Source: AP-15 sp963747735
Lineage (GTDB): Bacteria; Pseudomonadota; Alphaproteobacteria; ATCC43930; CGMCC-115725
NCBI GenBank assembly: GCA_963747735.1
Contig: CAVVGE010000004.1
Coordinates: 62,001 to 126,000, forward strand
DNA: 64,000 nucleotides
Direction of reading: 5' to 3'
Shown piece after piece: positions 54,522-63,496 of the stretch (the first letter of the stretch is position 1; every line of letters begins with the position of its first letter). A program made the position numbers and the translations under genes. The notes under the pieces were generated by a model that did not search any database, was not told where the DNA came from, and saw only the letters and a program-made list of their open reading frames with translations.

Positions 54522-54582
54522 GGCGCAGGCCGGGACCCATCCGGCCGATAGGCACCGGCCTTCGCCGGTGTGGACAGGGTGG
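54522..54582 (+). repeat. Flanking direct repeat, left copy
   Basis: It reads GGCGCAGGCCGGGACCCATC, GGCACCGGCCTTCGCCGGTG and TGGACAGGGTGG. A second copy lies at 55040-55123 on the other side of the GIY-YIG gene, in the same orientation. The arms CACCGGC/GCCGGTG form a hairpin. The 54428-54746 gap between the antitoxin and the GIY-YIG gene holds this repeat, further palindromes and no gene. Confidence 0.8.
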
Positions 54583-54746
54583 CCGGGGGGGAGTGCAAAT
54601 GCCGGACACCGTCGCTGGATGTTCACGCGCGCGGCAGCGGCAAGGATGCGTGGAATCCTTCGTTCGGACCATCCCGGCCCACGGGTCCGGCCGGTGGCCG
54701 GCCCGAGGACAGGCTCCGGCCGGGATCTATGTCGGCGGCGGGCTCG

Positions 54747-55031
54747 ATGTTCTACGTCTACCTGCTGGCCAGCAAGCCGTACGGAACCCTTTATATCGGC
54801 ATGACGTCCGAGCTGGCGCGCCGGGTTTGGGAGCACAAGGAGAAGGTCGTTCCCGGCTTCACGCGACGGTACAATGTCGTCCGGCTCGTGTGGTTCGAAG
54901 ATCACGCGTCCGAGGGCGAGGCGCTTCGGCGGGAGAAGCAGCTCAAGGAGTGGAAGCGGGATTGGAAGATCAACCTGATCGAGCGCGCCAACCCGCATTG
55001 GGACGACCTTTACCCAAGCATTTGGGTCTGA
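54747..55031 (+). CDS. GIY-YIG nuclease family protein (UPF0213 type)
   Basis: The 94-residue single-domain protein has the hallmark sequence FYVYLLASKPYGTLYIGMTS, in which YVY and YIG form the GIY-YIG strands. Arg in LARRVWEHKEKVVPGF and the Glu-rich helix EALRREKQLKEWKRDWKINL complete the fold. Such proteins are predicted single-strand DNA endonucleases. It lies between two direct repeats (54522-54582 and 55040-55123), which raises the possibility that the gene and repeats travel together. ATG 54747 matches the usual start MFYVY; ATG 54729 also possible. Confidence 0.87.
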   Translation: MFYVYLLASKPYGTLYIGMTSELARRVWEHKEKVVPGFTRRYNVVRLVWFEDHASEGEALRREKQLKEWKRDWKINLIERANPHWDDLYPSIWV

Positions 55032-55039
55032 CCATCCCG

Positions 55040-55123
55040 GGCGCAGGCCGGGACCCATTCCGCCCATGGGCACCGGCCCCTGTTCCCTGCCGGGGGCAGG
55101 CTTCGCCGGTGTGGACGAGGTGG
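55040..55123 (+). repeat. Flanking direct repeat, right copy
   Basis: It has the same elements as 54522-54582: GGCGCAGGCCGGGACCCATT, GGGCACCGGCC and CTTCGCCGGTGTGGACGAGG. It differs by an extra segment of about 22 bp with its own hairpin (CCTGCCGGGGGCAGG) inside the loop of the main hairpin. Confidence 0.8.
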
Positions 55124-55151
55124 TTGGGCCGCTGAGCTGCTCGAACCGGGA

Positions 55152-56549
55152 TCAGGGCTCGCGCAGGCTTTCGTCCATGACGCGGGTCAAGGGGTTCAGC
55201 ACATAGTGCAGGATCGAGCGGCGGCCGATCTTGATGTCGGCGACGAGGCGCATGCCGGGGCGCAGCTCGAAATCCTTGGGCAAATTGCGCAATTCGAGCT
55301 TGGTCAAGGCGATGCGGGCGCGGTAGTGGATCGGGCTCTGCCGCATCTGCGAGCGCAGCCCGGGTGCGGTCATGTTCTCGGCGGTCTCGCGCGGGCTGTC
55401 GTCCTCGACCGTGTCCGGGGTCAGGCTCTTCAACACGCCGTGGACGAGGCCGTATTGCTGCCACGGCAGCGCCTCGAACTTGACCGTGGCCTGGTCGCCG
55501 ATATGGACGCGGGCGACATCGCGGGTGTCGATATCGACTTCGGCGAGGAGCGGCACGTCGTCCGGCACCAGGCGAACCAGCGGCTCGGCCTCGCGCACCA
55601 CCGACCCCGCCGGCCGCGCCGCCACCTGGAGCACGGTGCCGTCGCGCGGCGCCTTCAGGATCGCCATCCGATGGCGCAATTGCGCCTTTGACAGCTGGGC
55701 CGCGGCGGTTTCGCGGTCGGCGCGGGTCTGCGCCATCTCCTCGGCGAGCTTGCGTTTCCATTCGTCGACAAAAGCGTCGCGATCGGCGACCGCCTCGGCG
55801 ATCTGTTGCGTCAATTTCTGCTGCTCGCCGAGATTGGTGTTGAGCCGCGATTGCGCCTCGACCCGGTGCTCCTGGGTGTCGATCAATTTGAGCTTGGAAG
55901 CCAGGTCCTTGGCGACCAGGGTCTGGTAGATGCTCTCAGCCTGGAGGGCGAGCTTGATCTGCTCGCCGAGCCCCTGGACCTCGATCTTGTGCGCGGCGAG
56001 ATCGGCCCTGAATTGCGCGACCTTGCCTGCCGACGCGGCGATATGCGCGGCGTATTCGTCGCGGCGCTTATTAAAGATGTCGATCTGCGTCGCCTCGTCG
56101 GGGTTGGGGCGCGCGGGCTCGTAGACCGCACCCGCGAGCTCGGCCTCGATCCGGTCGCTCTTGGCCCGGAGGTGGCGCAATTTGGCGCTCAATTCGGCCT
56201 CGTCGGCGCCGCTGAAGGTCGGGTCCAAGGTGGCCAGCACCTGGCCCGCCTTGACCTTGTCGCCCATCTTGACCGCGACGCCGCGCACGACCGAGGTTTC
56301 GAGCGGCTGCACGACGATCTCGCTGTCGCTGGTGACGATCCGGCCGTTGGCGGCGACGACGATATCGACGCGGGCGACCGCGAGCGCCACCGCGGCGGCG
56401 GCGAGCAGCCCCGCCATCAGCCACAGCACCAGCCGCCGTTTTGGCGGAGCGGCGAGGACGCTCTGGAAATCGTAATCGATCAGCGCCCGCGGCGCCGGTG
56501 CGGCGGCGCGGTCCGAGGGCGTGGCTGTGGCTGTGGCTATGTCGCTCAT
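55152..56549 (-). CDS. Type I secretion membrane fusion protein (HlyD family)
   Basis: The 465-residue protein is the periplasmic adaptor of a type I secretion system, linking the ABC transporter to a TolC-like outer membrane channel. One N-terminal membrane helix (LVLWLMAGLLAAAAVALAVA) is followed by a lipoyl half (VDIVVAANGRIVTSDSEIVV), a long coiled-coil hairpin at about residues 130-310 and the beta-barrel region (VHIGDQATVKFEALPWQQYG). The C-terminus IGRRSILHYVLNPLTRVMDE is typical. Its ATG overlaps the stop of the transporter gene (ATGA), so the two are coupled. A stub of a second copy lies at 53603-53698. Confidence 0.93.
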   Translation of the reverse strand: MSDIATATATPSDRAAAPAPRALIDYDFQSVLAAPPKRRLVLWLMAGLLAAAAVALAVARVDIVVAANGRIVTSDSEIVVQPLETSVVRGVAVKMGDKVKAGQVLATLDPTFSGADEAELSAKLRHLRAKSDRIEAELAGAVYEPARPNPDEATQIDIFNKRRDEYAAHIAASAGKVAQFRADLAAHKIEVQGLGEQIKLALQAESIYQTLVAKDLASKLKLIDTQEHRVEAQSRLNTNLGEQQKLTQQIAEAVADRDAFVDEWKRKLAEEMAQTRADRETAAAQLSKAQLRHRMAILKAPRDGTVLQVAARPAGSVVREAEPLVRLVPDDVPLLAEVDIDTRDVARVHIGDQATVKFEALPWQQYGLVHGVLKSLTPDTVEDDSPRETAENMTAPGLRSQMRQSPIHYRARIALTKLELRNLPKDFELRPGMRLVADIKIGRRSILHYVLNPLTRVMDESLREP

Positions 56550-58894
56550 GCCTGGTACACCCGCGCCTGCTGGTTCCAGAGCTGGTTGTAAGGGAGACAA
56601 CTGCGCAGCAGGGTGTCGTGCCGGCCGACCTGCACGATGTGGCCCTGATCGACGACGATGATCGCGTCGGCGCGGGCGACGAAAGACAGCCGGTGGGTGA
56701 CGATGACGATGGTGCGGCCGCGGGCGATGCCAGCCAAATGCTGCTGGATGATCGCCTCGCTCTCGGGGTCGAGCGAGCTCGTTGCCTCGTCGAACACCAG
56801 GACCGGCGGCGAATGGATCAGCGCGCGGGCGATCGCCAGACGCTGGCGCTGGCCGCCCGACAGATTGGACGCCCCCTCTTCGAGCATCGTCGAATAGCCG
56901 TGCGGCATGCGCTGGATGAATTCGTGGGCGCCGGCGAGCTGGGCCGTCCGCACCACCTCGTCGAGCGAGGCGGCGGGCTTGGTGATCGCGATGTTCTCGC
57001 GCACCGTGCCGCGAAACAGGAAATTCTCCTGCAGGACGACGCCGATCTGGGTCCTGAGATGGGCGAGGTCGAGCTCCTTCAGATCCTGGTTGTCGATCTT
57101 GACGAGCCCCGCCTGCGGCCGATAGAGGCCTTGCAAGAGGCGGGTGATCGTGGTCTTGCCCGAGCCGCTGCGGCCGACGACGCCGACCACCTGGCCCGGC
57201 GTGATCGCGAACGAGATGTCCTTGACCGCCGGGGTCGCCGCCCCTGGATAGTGGAATGTCACATCCTCGAATTCGATATGGCCCTTGATTTGCGGCGCCA
57301 ATTGCCCGCTCGCCGGCTCGGGCTTGGTCTGCATCAGCTGCGCCAGCAATTTCAGCGACAAGACCGCGCGCTGGTATTCCTGCATCAGGGTCGAGGCGTG
57401 GATCAGCGGCTGCGCCAGCCGCAGGCCCAGCATGTTGAACGCGATCAGGGCACCCACCGTCATCTGGTCGCTGAGCACAAAAAGGGCGCCGAGCGCGCCG
57501 ATGCCGACGCTCATCGCCCGCTCGAGGCCCATGATGACGCTGCGCGCGCGCGCCGATGTGTGGTCGAGCGCCAGGCTCTTGGTCGCCGCTTCGTCGGTCT
57601 GGCGGCGCCAGCGCAGCATCGAGCGCGGCTCGAGCGCGAGCGTCTTGATCGTGTCGATGCCGTTCAGGATCTCAAACAAAAACGCCTTGCGCCGCCCCTC
57701 GATGTCGTTGACGTCGCGCAATTTGACGCGGAACTCGCGCGACATGATCGCGAGCGCCGCAAACGCCACAGCCGACACTGCGAGAACGATCAAGGTCAGC
57801 TTCCAGGAATAGATCAGCAATACCGGTAGAAAAATCACCACCGACAGAAAATCGAGAAAGGTATTGAACAGTCGGCTCGCCAGGAACTCGCGGACGTTGT
57901 TCGCCTCCTGCAATTTGTAGGCGGTAACGCCGGACGGGTTGGTGTGGAAATAATCGATCGGTAGTTTCAGCAGATGGTCGATCGTATCGGTGGCGACAAC
58001 GTGGTCGAGCTTGCGGGTGACAAAGGCCAGCAAATAATTGCGCATGTAGTTGAAGCCGGCGTCGAACAGGATCAGCACAAAGACCCCGGCGGTGATCGTG
58101 TAGAGCGTCGAGAACGCCTGGTTCGGCACCACCTTATCGACCAGGATCTGGAAAAAGATCGGCACCGACAGCGCGATCAGATGCATGGCGAGCGCGGCGA
58201 TTACGACGTCGCGCATCAGCCGCCGCTCGGCGAACAATTTCGAGGTGAACCACGAAAAGCCGAATTTTATGTCGTCGCGGCTCGGCGGCAGCGGCGTGAC
58301 GATCAGCGCCTCGCCGGCCCATGAGCGTTCGAGATCGGCGCGGCTCAAAAAGAAGATTTCGCCATCGCGCCAGAGCGGGTCGGAGATCGCCGCTTCCTCG
58401 GCGCCGTGCCGGCGCATCCCCATCAGGATGACGGCATTGCCGTTGCCGAGCAGCAATATCAGCGGGTGGCTGAACGCGCGCGTGTTGAGCGCCTGCCAAT
58501 CGAGCCGCACGCGCTCGGCCTTGAGCCCGAACTCGCCGGCAAGGGCGGCCAGCCGCGCCGGTGGGAAGGTCGCGTCATCGACCGCGTTGCGCCGGCGCAC
58601 GGCGGCCACATCGGCATAAACGGCGTTCTGGATGCCGAGCCGGAACAGGCACGCAAGCCCGGTCTCGCACGACACTGCCGTGGCTGCTCCGAGGCCGGAA
58701 GCGGCGGCCTCCGGCGGCGGGTCGGGTGCCTCGTCCGGCGGTGTGTCGTCAGGCTGCGGCACCAGCGCTCCGCGCGCACGAGACCGCGAGCGGTGCAAAG
58801 AGGCAACCAGCTTGGCCGCTATCGGCACCGGCGCACCTATGCTTCTGCTTTCAAGGGTAAGTGAGCTATAATCTACCGCAATTGCGTCAAACAA
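56546..58894 (-). CDS. Type I secretion ABC transporter (HlyB/PrtD-like, with C39-like domain)
   Basis: The 782-residue protein has an N-terminal C39-like domain (about residues 70-190), a membrane domain of six helices and an ATPase. ATPase motifs are Walker A GRSGSGKTTITRLL, signature NLSGGQRQRLAIARAL, Walker B VLVFDEATSSLD and the H-loop VTHRL. In the N-terminal domain the catalytic cysteine position reads ETGLACLF, with Thr where peptidases have Cys. It is therefore a CLD-type domain that recognises substrate without cleaving it. Substrates of such systems are usually RTX-like and lack a signal peptide; none is coded in this window. The upstream 70 residues are poorly conserved. Confidence 0.93.
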   Translation of the reverse strand: MFDAIAVDYSSLTLESRSIGAPVPIAAKLVASLHRSRSRARGALVPQPDDTPPDEAPDPPPEAAASGLGAATAVSCETGLACLFRLGIQNAVYADVAAVRRRNAVDDATFPPARLAALAGEFGLKAERVRLDWQALNTRAFSHPLILLLGNGNAVILMGMRRHGAEEAAISDPLWRDGEIFFLSRADLERSWAGEALIVTPLPPSRDDIKFGFSWFTSKLFAERRLMRDVVIAALAMHLIALSVPIFFQILVDKVVPNQAFSTLYTITAGVFVLILFDAGFNYMRNYLLAFVTRKLDHVVATDTIDHLLKLPIDYFHTNPSGVTAYKLQEANNVREFLASRLFNTFLDFLSVVIFLPVLLIYSWKLTLIVLAVSAVAFAALAIMSREFRVKLRDVNDIEGRRKAFLFEILNGIDTIKTLALEPRSMLRWRRQTDEAATKSLALDHTSARARSVIMGLERAMSVGIGALGALFVLSDQMTVGALIAFNMLGLRLAQPLIHASTLMQEYQRAVLSLKLLAQLMQTKPEPASGQLAPQIKGHIEFEDVTFHYPGAATPAVKDISFAITPGQVVGVVGRSGSGKTTITRLLQGLYRPQAGLVKIDNQDLKELDLAHLRTQIGVVLQENFLFRGTVRENIAITKPAASLDEVVRTAQLAGAHEFIQRMPHGYSTMLEEGASNLSGGQRQRLAIARALIHSPPVLVFDEATSSLDPESEAIIQQHLAGIARGRTIVIVTHRLSFVARADAIIVVDQGHIVQVGRHDTLLRSCLPYNQLWNQQARVYQA

Positions 58895-58901
58895 TCAAGA
58901 A

Positions 58902-58928
58902 GGCATCGCCGGCAAATGCAGCGATGCC
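58902..58928. promoter_or_regulatory. Stem-loop upstream of the secretion operon
   Basis: GGCATCGC and GCGATGCC, eight perfect pairs, enclose an 11-base loop 8 bp upstream of the transporter start. A T-rich run follows on the plus strand, so it might be a terminator for leftward or rightward reading, or an operator. The interval 58895-59267 holds no gene. Confidence 0.45.
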
Positions 58929-59187
58929 CCGCGTTAACTATTTTTTGCAGCCTGATCTAGATCGATACCGGCGGCCAGCCGAAATGCGTATCCGCTCGTC
59001 AGGCGAATAAGCCGTTGCGGCTGTCGCCGCCGCCGCTGTCGCCGCGATCGCCCTTCGCTCCGGCGTCCTCCTCCCCGGCGCCCTTCTCCCCTGCTCCAGC
59101 AGATTGCATGGCCCGAAGAGGAGAAAGCACGCGCGATAAATCTGCATCAAATGCCGTCTTATCTCGCAATCTCTTAAAGTATTTTTA

Positions 59188-59225
59188 GGACAAGCACAGT
59201 GTAAATCTGTGCCTGTAGATTGTCC
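59188..59225 (+). promoter_or_regulatory. Nested stem-loop in the 5' leader of the secreted protein gene
   Basis: GGACAA-GCACAG, seven-base loop, CTGTGC, seven-base bulge, TTGTCC. Twelve base pairs in total, ending 42 bases before the ATG at 59268. Preceded by an AT-rich stretch (CTCTTAAAGTATTTTTAGGA) that may contain the promoter. It could be a protein-binding or RNA control site. Confidence 0.45.
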
Positions 59226-59267
59226 TGCTGCGGACGATCGGAAAACGCCCTAGGTGTGAGGTGGAAT

Positions 59268-61682
59268 ATGCACAGACATCTAATGATTTTTCTTGTATCA
59301 ATACTTGTGTTTGCTGATGGTTCGGCGGGAGGCGCCAAGGCTGCTGACGCAAGCGCGCCGACCGTCAACTCGATCACGCTGACCAACCGGAGCGGGGTGG
59401 CGCAGCTCAATTATCCGCTGCAGCTCGGCCGGCCGTTTGTCGATGGCGCGGTTGAGGGCGAGCCGCAGGTGCTGATCAACGGGGTGCCGGCGGCGAGCCA
59501 GGCCGATGTCAAAAACCGCTACCCCGACGGCTCGGTCGAGTTCGCGGTGATCGCGGTGGTGGTCCCGAGCCTGCCGGCGAGCGGCTCCTTGACCCTGACC
59601 TTTCAGGACCATGCGCCCGGCAGCCACACGCCGCTGACCGGCGCGCAAATGCTCGACCCGAGCTACGATTTCAACGCAACGATGACGCTGAAGAACACCG
59701 GCACGGGCGTCGGCAAGACGGTGTCGGCGCGGACGATGCTGGCGAACGGCGACTACCAATTGTGGAATGCGGGGCCGGTGGCGCAGACGATCATGCTCGG
59801 CGACGACAGCACGGCGCGCAAATACGATATCGGCTTTGACAGCTATCACCCGTTCCGGCCGCGCTTTTACGCAACCTTCTGGCCGGCGACGCATCAGGTG
59901 GCGGTGCGCTATGTCGGCGAGAACGACAATGTCCGCGAGGTTGAGGACCTCAGCTACAACCTGACCCTGATCGCCGGCAACCTGATAGGCTACGGCAAAA
60001 CCGGCCTGACCCAGTGGGCGATGACCAATTGGAGCCGGAGCTTTTGGCTGGGCGGCACGCCCTCGCCGCAGGTCGATATCGACTACAACCTCGGCTATCT
60101 CGAAACCACCCGCTGGCTGCCCGGCTACGACACTTCGATCAAGCCGACAGCGGCGCTGGTCGCCAGCGAATACGCGCTGTGGACCGGGCGCCCGCACGAC
60201 CTCTATGACGGCCAATGGGACGGCGGGCTGTGGCAAGCCGCGATGGCCACCCCCGGCGAGCGGCAGGAGATCGGCCCCTACCCGACCTGGGATGTGCTGT
60301 GGCTCTATACCGGCGATTGGCGGATGCGCCAGATGGCGCTGGGGATGGACGACCTGGCCGCGGCGTGGCCGGCCAATTTGCGCGAAACCGACCCGGCCCG
60401 GCGGCTGCAGCGCAGCGACCCGACCGGGCTCAGCCCCTCGACCGGGCTCGGCCACACCGTCTCGATCACCGACCGGCGCAGCACCGAGTTTTTTACCGCC
60501 AGCGATATTTTTACCCAGGGGCTGGCCGCCAACCGGCCGGTGCAGGTCGGGCCTCTCAACCTGCACAGCCCTTGGTCGTTCGACGGCGCGCACCAGCCGC
60601 AGCCCTGGTTCGTTCCCTATGTGCTGACCGGCGACCCGTGGTATCTCGACGAGGCTTACCTGTGGGCCGGGTTTAGCGCGTCGCGCTATCCGGGCGGCGC
60701 GACCGGCTATGCTTATGGCCGCGGCCCGACCGGTGCCGAGGGGGTGATCGCCGACGAGCTGCGCGGTGCCGGCTGGGTCTTGCGCAGCCGTGTCGAGACC
60801 GCGCTGATGGCCCCCGACAGCGACCCCGAGAAAGCCTACTTCACGACCCTCACGAACGACGCATTGGCGCGCTGGGAAGGCGGCCTCGGGGTGTCGGGCA
60901 CTGTGTTCGACGGCAGCGCCGTCAAGCTGTGGGGCGCCAAATACGGCAACTACTACAGCACCGAGAACGGGAACAGCCCGGAGCACGGCAGCCCGCCGCC
61001 GCTCGGCAACTGGGAAAGCGATGGCAGCCCGCCGACCAATGCCAGCAGCATTGTCAAGCAGAACGAGGCGCCGGGCATCTTTGTGCCGGGGGCGGTCGGC
61101 ACAGCCACCTCGCCGTGGATGCAATACTACAACATTTATGGGCTCGGCCGGGCCAAGGAGGTCGGGTTTGCCGCCGAGCCGCTGGTGGCGCACACCGCGC
61201 AATGGCTGATCACGATGGTCAACAATTCGGGAGATCCGCAGTTCTTAGCTATGTATGAAAGCCCGGTCGAGAAAAGCGGCGGCGGGTTCTTCTCGACCTG
61301 GGCGGCGTTCACGGCGGCGCTGGAGCCCGCGTGGGTCACCGGCAACGGCTATGTCTCGACCGATGGCGGGGTGTCGCTGCCGGCCTATTGGGCGCAAAAC
61401 CTCAACGCCGACGGGCGCCAGGGCTGGGCGATCGCCGCCGCCGGCTTCCTCACCGGCGAGCCGGGCGGAGCGCAGATGTGGGCCTGGGTGCAGCAGCACG
61501 TCTACAACGCCATCGGCGACTGGGCGAGCAACCCCGGCGCCGGCCCAAAATGGGCGGTGCTGCCGCGCACCGACGCGAACGCGCTGCCGGCGATGCCGAC
61601 CGCCCCGCCCTCCGTTGCGCCACCCCCTGCGCCACCCCCCGCCGCGGCGCCATGCAATTGCGCCGTCGGCGTCACCCACTGA
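59268..61682 (+). CDS. Large exported protein with PcRGLX/YetA-like RIFT-barrel N-terminus
   Basis: The 804-residue protein has a signal peptide (HLMIFLVSILVFADGSAGGA-KA) and a beta-rich N-terminal domain resembling the RIFT-barrel of PcRGLX/YetA-like proteins: ITLTNRSGVAQLNYPLQLGR, PQVLINGVPAASQADVKNRY and PDGSVEFAVIAVVVP. The middle is rich in Trp, Tyr and His, as in (alpha/alpha) barrel carbohydrate-active enzymes (YLETTRWLPGYDTS, YALWTGRPHDLYDGQWDGGL). The C-terminus is a Pro-rich tail ending CNCAVGVTH. A role as polysaccharide lyase or hydrolase outside the cytoplasm is plausible but unproven. ATG 59268 follows GAGGTGGAAT. Confidence 0.75.
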   Translation: MHRHLMIFLVSILVFADGSAGGAKAADASAPTVNSITLTNRSGVAQLNYPLQLGRPFVDGAVEGEPQVLINGVPAASQADVKNRYPDGSVEFAVIAVVVPSLPASGSLTLTFQDHAPGSHTPLTGAQMLDPSYDFNATMTLKNTGTGVGKTVSARTMLANGDYQLWNAGPVAQTIMLGDDSTARKYDIGFDSYHPFRPRFYATFWPATHQVAVRYVGENDNVREVEDLSYNLTLIAGNLIGYGKTGLTQWAMTNWSRSFWLGGTPSPQVDIDYNLGYLETTRWLPGYDTSIKPTAALVASEYALWTGRPHDLYDGQWDGGLWQAAMATPGERQEIGPYPTWDVLWLYTGDWRMRQMALGMDDLAAAWPANLRETDPARRLQRSDPTGLSPSTGLGHTVSITDRRSTEFFTASDIFTQGLAANRPVQVGPLNLHSPWSFDGAHQPQPWFVPYVLTGDPWYLDEAYLWAGFSASRYPGGATGYAYGRGPTGAEGVIADELRGAGWVLRSRVETALMAPDSDPEKAYFTTLTNDALARWEGGLGVSGTVFDGSAVKLWGAKYGNYYSTENGNSPEHGSPPPLGNWESDGSPPTNASSIVKQNEAPGIFVPGAVGTATSPWMQYYNIYGLGRAKEVGFAAEPLVAHTAQWLITMVNNSGDPQFLAMYESPVEKSGGGFFSTWAAFTAALEPAWVTGNGYVSTDGGVSLPAYWAQNLNADGRQGWAIAAAGFLTGEPGGAQMWAWVQQHVYNAIGDWASNPGAGPKWAVLPRTDANALPAMPTAPPSVAPPPAPPPAAAPCNCAVGVTH

Positions 61683-61760
61683 GCGCGAGCCCACTGAGCG
61701 CGCGAGCCGGGCCGACCGCTCCGGCGCGGTTTTACCTGACGACTGGAGCACCGCGCCGGA

Positions 61761-61815
61761 CATCGCGCGAATTTTAGGGGCATCGCGCGAATAGGGGGAT
61801 CGCTCGAATAAGGGA
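61761..61815 (+). repeat. Short direct repeats in the gap before the sulfotransferase gene
   Basis: Three imperfect copies of CATCGCGCGAATAGGGG occur at 61761, 61781 and 61798, the first with an extra TTTT-type segment. The interval 61683-61915 otherwise holds no gene I can support. Confidence 0.6.
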
Positions 61816-61915
61816 CCGCGCGCCGCGCAGCTGGCCGCGGTCCCGGCCGCACGCTAAAGTCAAAACCGCGACGATCCTCATATCGGCGCTGCAATGACGA
61901 GCGTGATCCAGGAAC

Positions 61916-63496
61916 ATGCTCCGGAAAATCTTTGGCCTCGGGCGCCGGCCGCGAAGCGTCGAGGCGGTTTTCCGGAAGGCATTGGCATTGCATCGTCAGC
62001 GCCAATTTGCCCAGGCCGAAGCGGTTTACCGGGATGCCCTCGAACGCGCTCCCGACCACGCCGATGCGCTTTATAATCTCGGTCTGGTCCGGCTTCACCT
62101 CGGCGACCGGCAGGACGCGGTCAGGCTGCTGGCGAGCGCTCTTCACCGCAAGCCCGCCTCTGCCGAAGCCCACAATGCGTTTGCCGTGGCGCTGCGCCAG
62201 CTCAACCGGCCCAGGGAGGCGCTCGCCTATTTTGGCCGCGCGCTGGCGATCGACCCCGATTTTGCCGAGGCGCACAACAATCTCGGCGCCACGCTGCAGC
62301 AGTTGAGCCAGCACAACGAGGCGCTGCGCCATTTCGAACAGGCGTTGGCGATCAACCCCGATCTGGCCGAGGCCCATCATGGCCGCGGCACCGCGCTGCG
62401 CACGCTCGGTCCGCTCGACGAGGCGCGGCGGGCGATCGAGCGGGCGATCGAGCGGGCGCCGCGCCGGGCGGAGTTCTATCGGTCGCTCGGCGAGCTGAAA
62501 GAGTTCGCGCCGGGCGACGCGCATGTCGCGCAGATCGAGACGCTGGCCGGCGATGTCGGCTCGCTCTCCGAGGAGGAGCAGACTCATCTCCATTTTACGC
62601 TCGGCAAGATGTACGCCGATCTCGGCCGGCATCCGCGGTCATTCGAGCATCTGATCGCCGGCAACGCGTTGAAACGCAGAGCCACCGCGTATGACGAGCG
62701 CGCCGTGCTGGCGCAGCTCGAGCAAACGCGGGAGCTGCTCGGCGTCGAGGTGATGCGAGCGAAAAAAGGGCTGGGCGACCCCTCGCCGGTGCCGATCTTT
62801 ATCTTTGGCATGCCGCGCTCGGGCACAACCCTGGTCGAGCAGATCCTGGCGAGCCATCCCGAGGTGCATGGCGGCGGCGAGCTGCGCGATTTCGAGATGG
62901 CGGTGGCCAGTCTCGCCGGTCCCGACGGCGCCCCGCCCGAGATCGGCGCTGCCGAGCTGCGCCGGATCGGCGCTCGCTATCTCGAAGGTGTATGCGCCTT
63001 GGCGCCGAAGGCAGCGCGCGTCACCGACAAGATGCCGGTGAATTTCCGCTTTGCCGGCTTGATCCACCTGGCCCTGCCGAATGCGCGGCTGATCCACACG
63101 AGCCGCGATCCGATCGACACCTGCCTATCCTGCTTCTCGCTGCTGTTCGGCGGCGACCAGCCGTTCACCTATGACTTGGCCGAGCTCGGCCGCTACTACC
63201 GCGGCTATGCGACACTGATGGGGCATTGGCGCGAGGTCTTGCCGCCGGGGGTCATGCTCGAGGTCCGCTACGAGGACGTGGTTGCTGACGTCGAGCACGC
63301 GGCCCGCCGGATTGTCGCCCATTGCGGGCTCGATTGGCACCAGGCGTGCCTCAGCTTCCACCAGACACAGCGTCCGGTGCACACCGCCAGCGCGGCGCAG
63401 GTGCGTCAGCCGATCTACCGCAGCTCGATCGGCCGCCGGCGGCCGCCGGAGCCCATGCTAAAACCGCTGCTCGATGCGCTGGGCGGCCGGATCTAG
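61916..63496 (+). CDS. TPR-repeat sulfotransferase
   Basis: The 526-residue protein has about six tetratricopeptide repeats in its first half (AEAVYRDALERAPDHADALY, AHNNLGATLQQLSQHNEALR). A sulfotransferase domain follows at about residues 290-510. The 5'-phosphosulfate loop of PAPS binding is IFGMPRSGTTLVEQIL and the 3'-phosphate loop is IHTSRDPIDTCLSCF. The domain order TPR-sulfotransferase recurs in bacterial tyrosine or polysaccharide sulfating enzymes. Its substrate could be a surface polysaccharide or protein. Stop overlaps the convergent PEP-CTERM gene by 4 bp. GGAACATG gives a close ribosome site. Confidence 0.88.
   Translation: MLRKIFGLGRRPRSVEAVFRKALALHRQRQFAQAEAVYRDALERAPDHADALYNLGLVRLHLGDRQDAVRLLASALHRKPASAEAHNAFAVALRQLNRPREALAYFGRALAIDPDFAEAHNNLGATLQQLSQHNEALRHFEQALAINPDLAEAHHGRGTALRTLGPLDEARRAIERAIERAPRRAEFYRSLGELKEFAPGDAHVAQIETLAGDVGSLSEEEQTHLHFTLGKMYADLGRHPRSFEHLIAGNALKRRATAYDERAVLAQLEQTRELLGVEVMRAKKGLGDPSPVPIFIFGMPRSGTTLVEQILASHPEVHGGGELRDFEMAVASLAGPDGAPPEIGAAELRRIGARYLEGVCALAPKAARVTDKMPVNFRFAGLIHLALPNARLIHTSRDPIDTCLSCFSLLFGGDQPFTYDLAELGRYYRGYATLMGHWREVLPPGVMLEVRYEDVVADVEHAARRIVAHCGLDWHQACLSFHQTQRPVHTASAAQVRQPIYRSSIGRRRPPEPMLKPLLDALGGRI

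Noticed and set aside
59268..61682. Substrate of the neighbouring type I secretion system
   Set aside because: The protein has a Sec-type signal peptide and no glycine-rich RTX nonapeptides, which type I substrates normally have instead.
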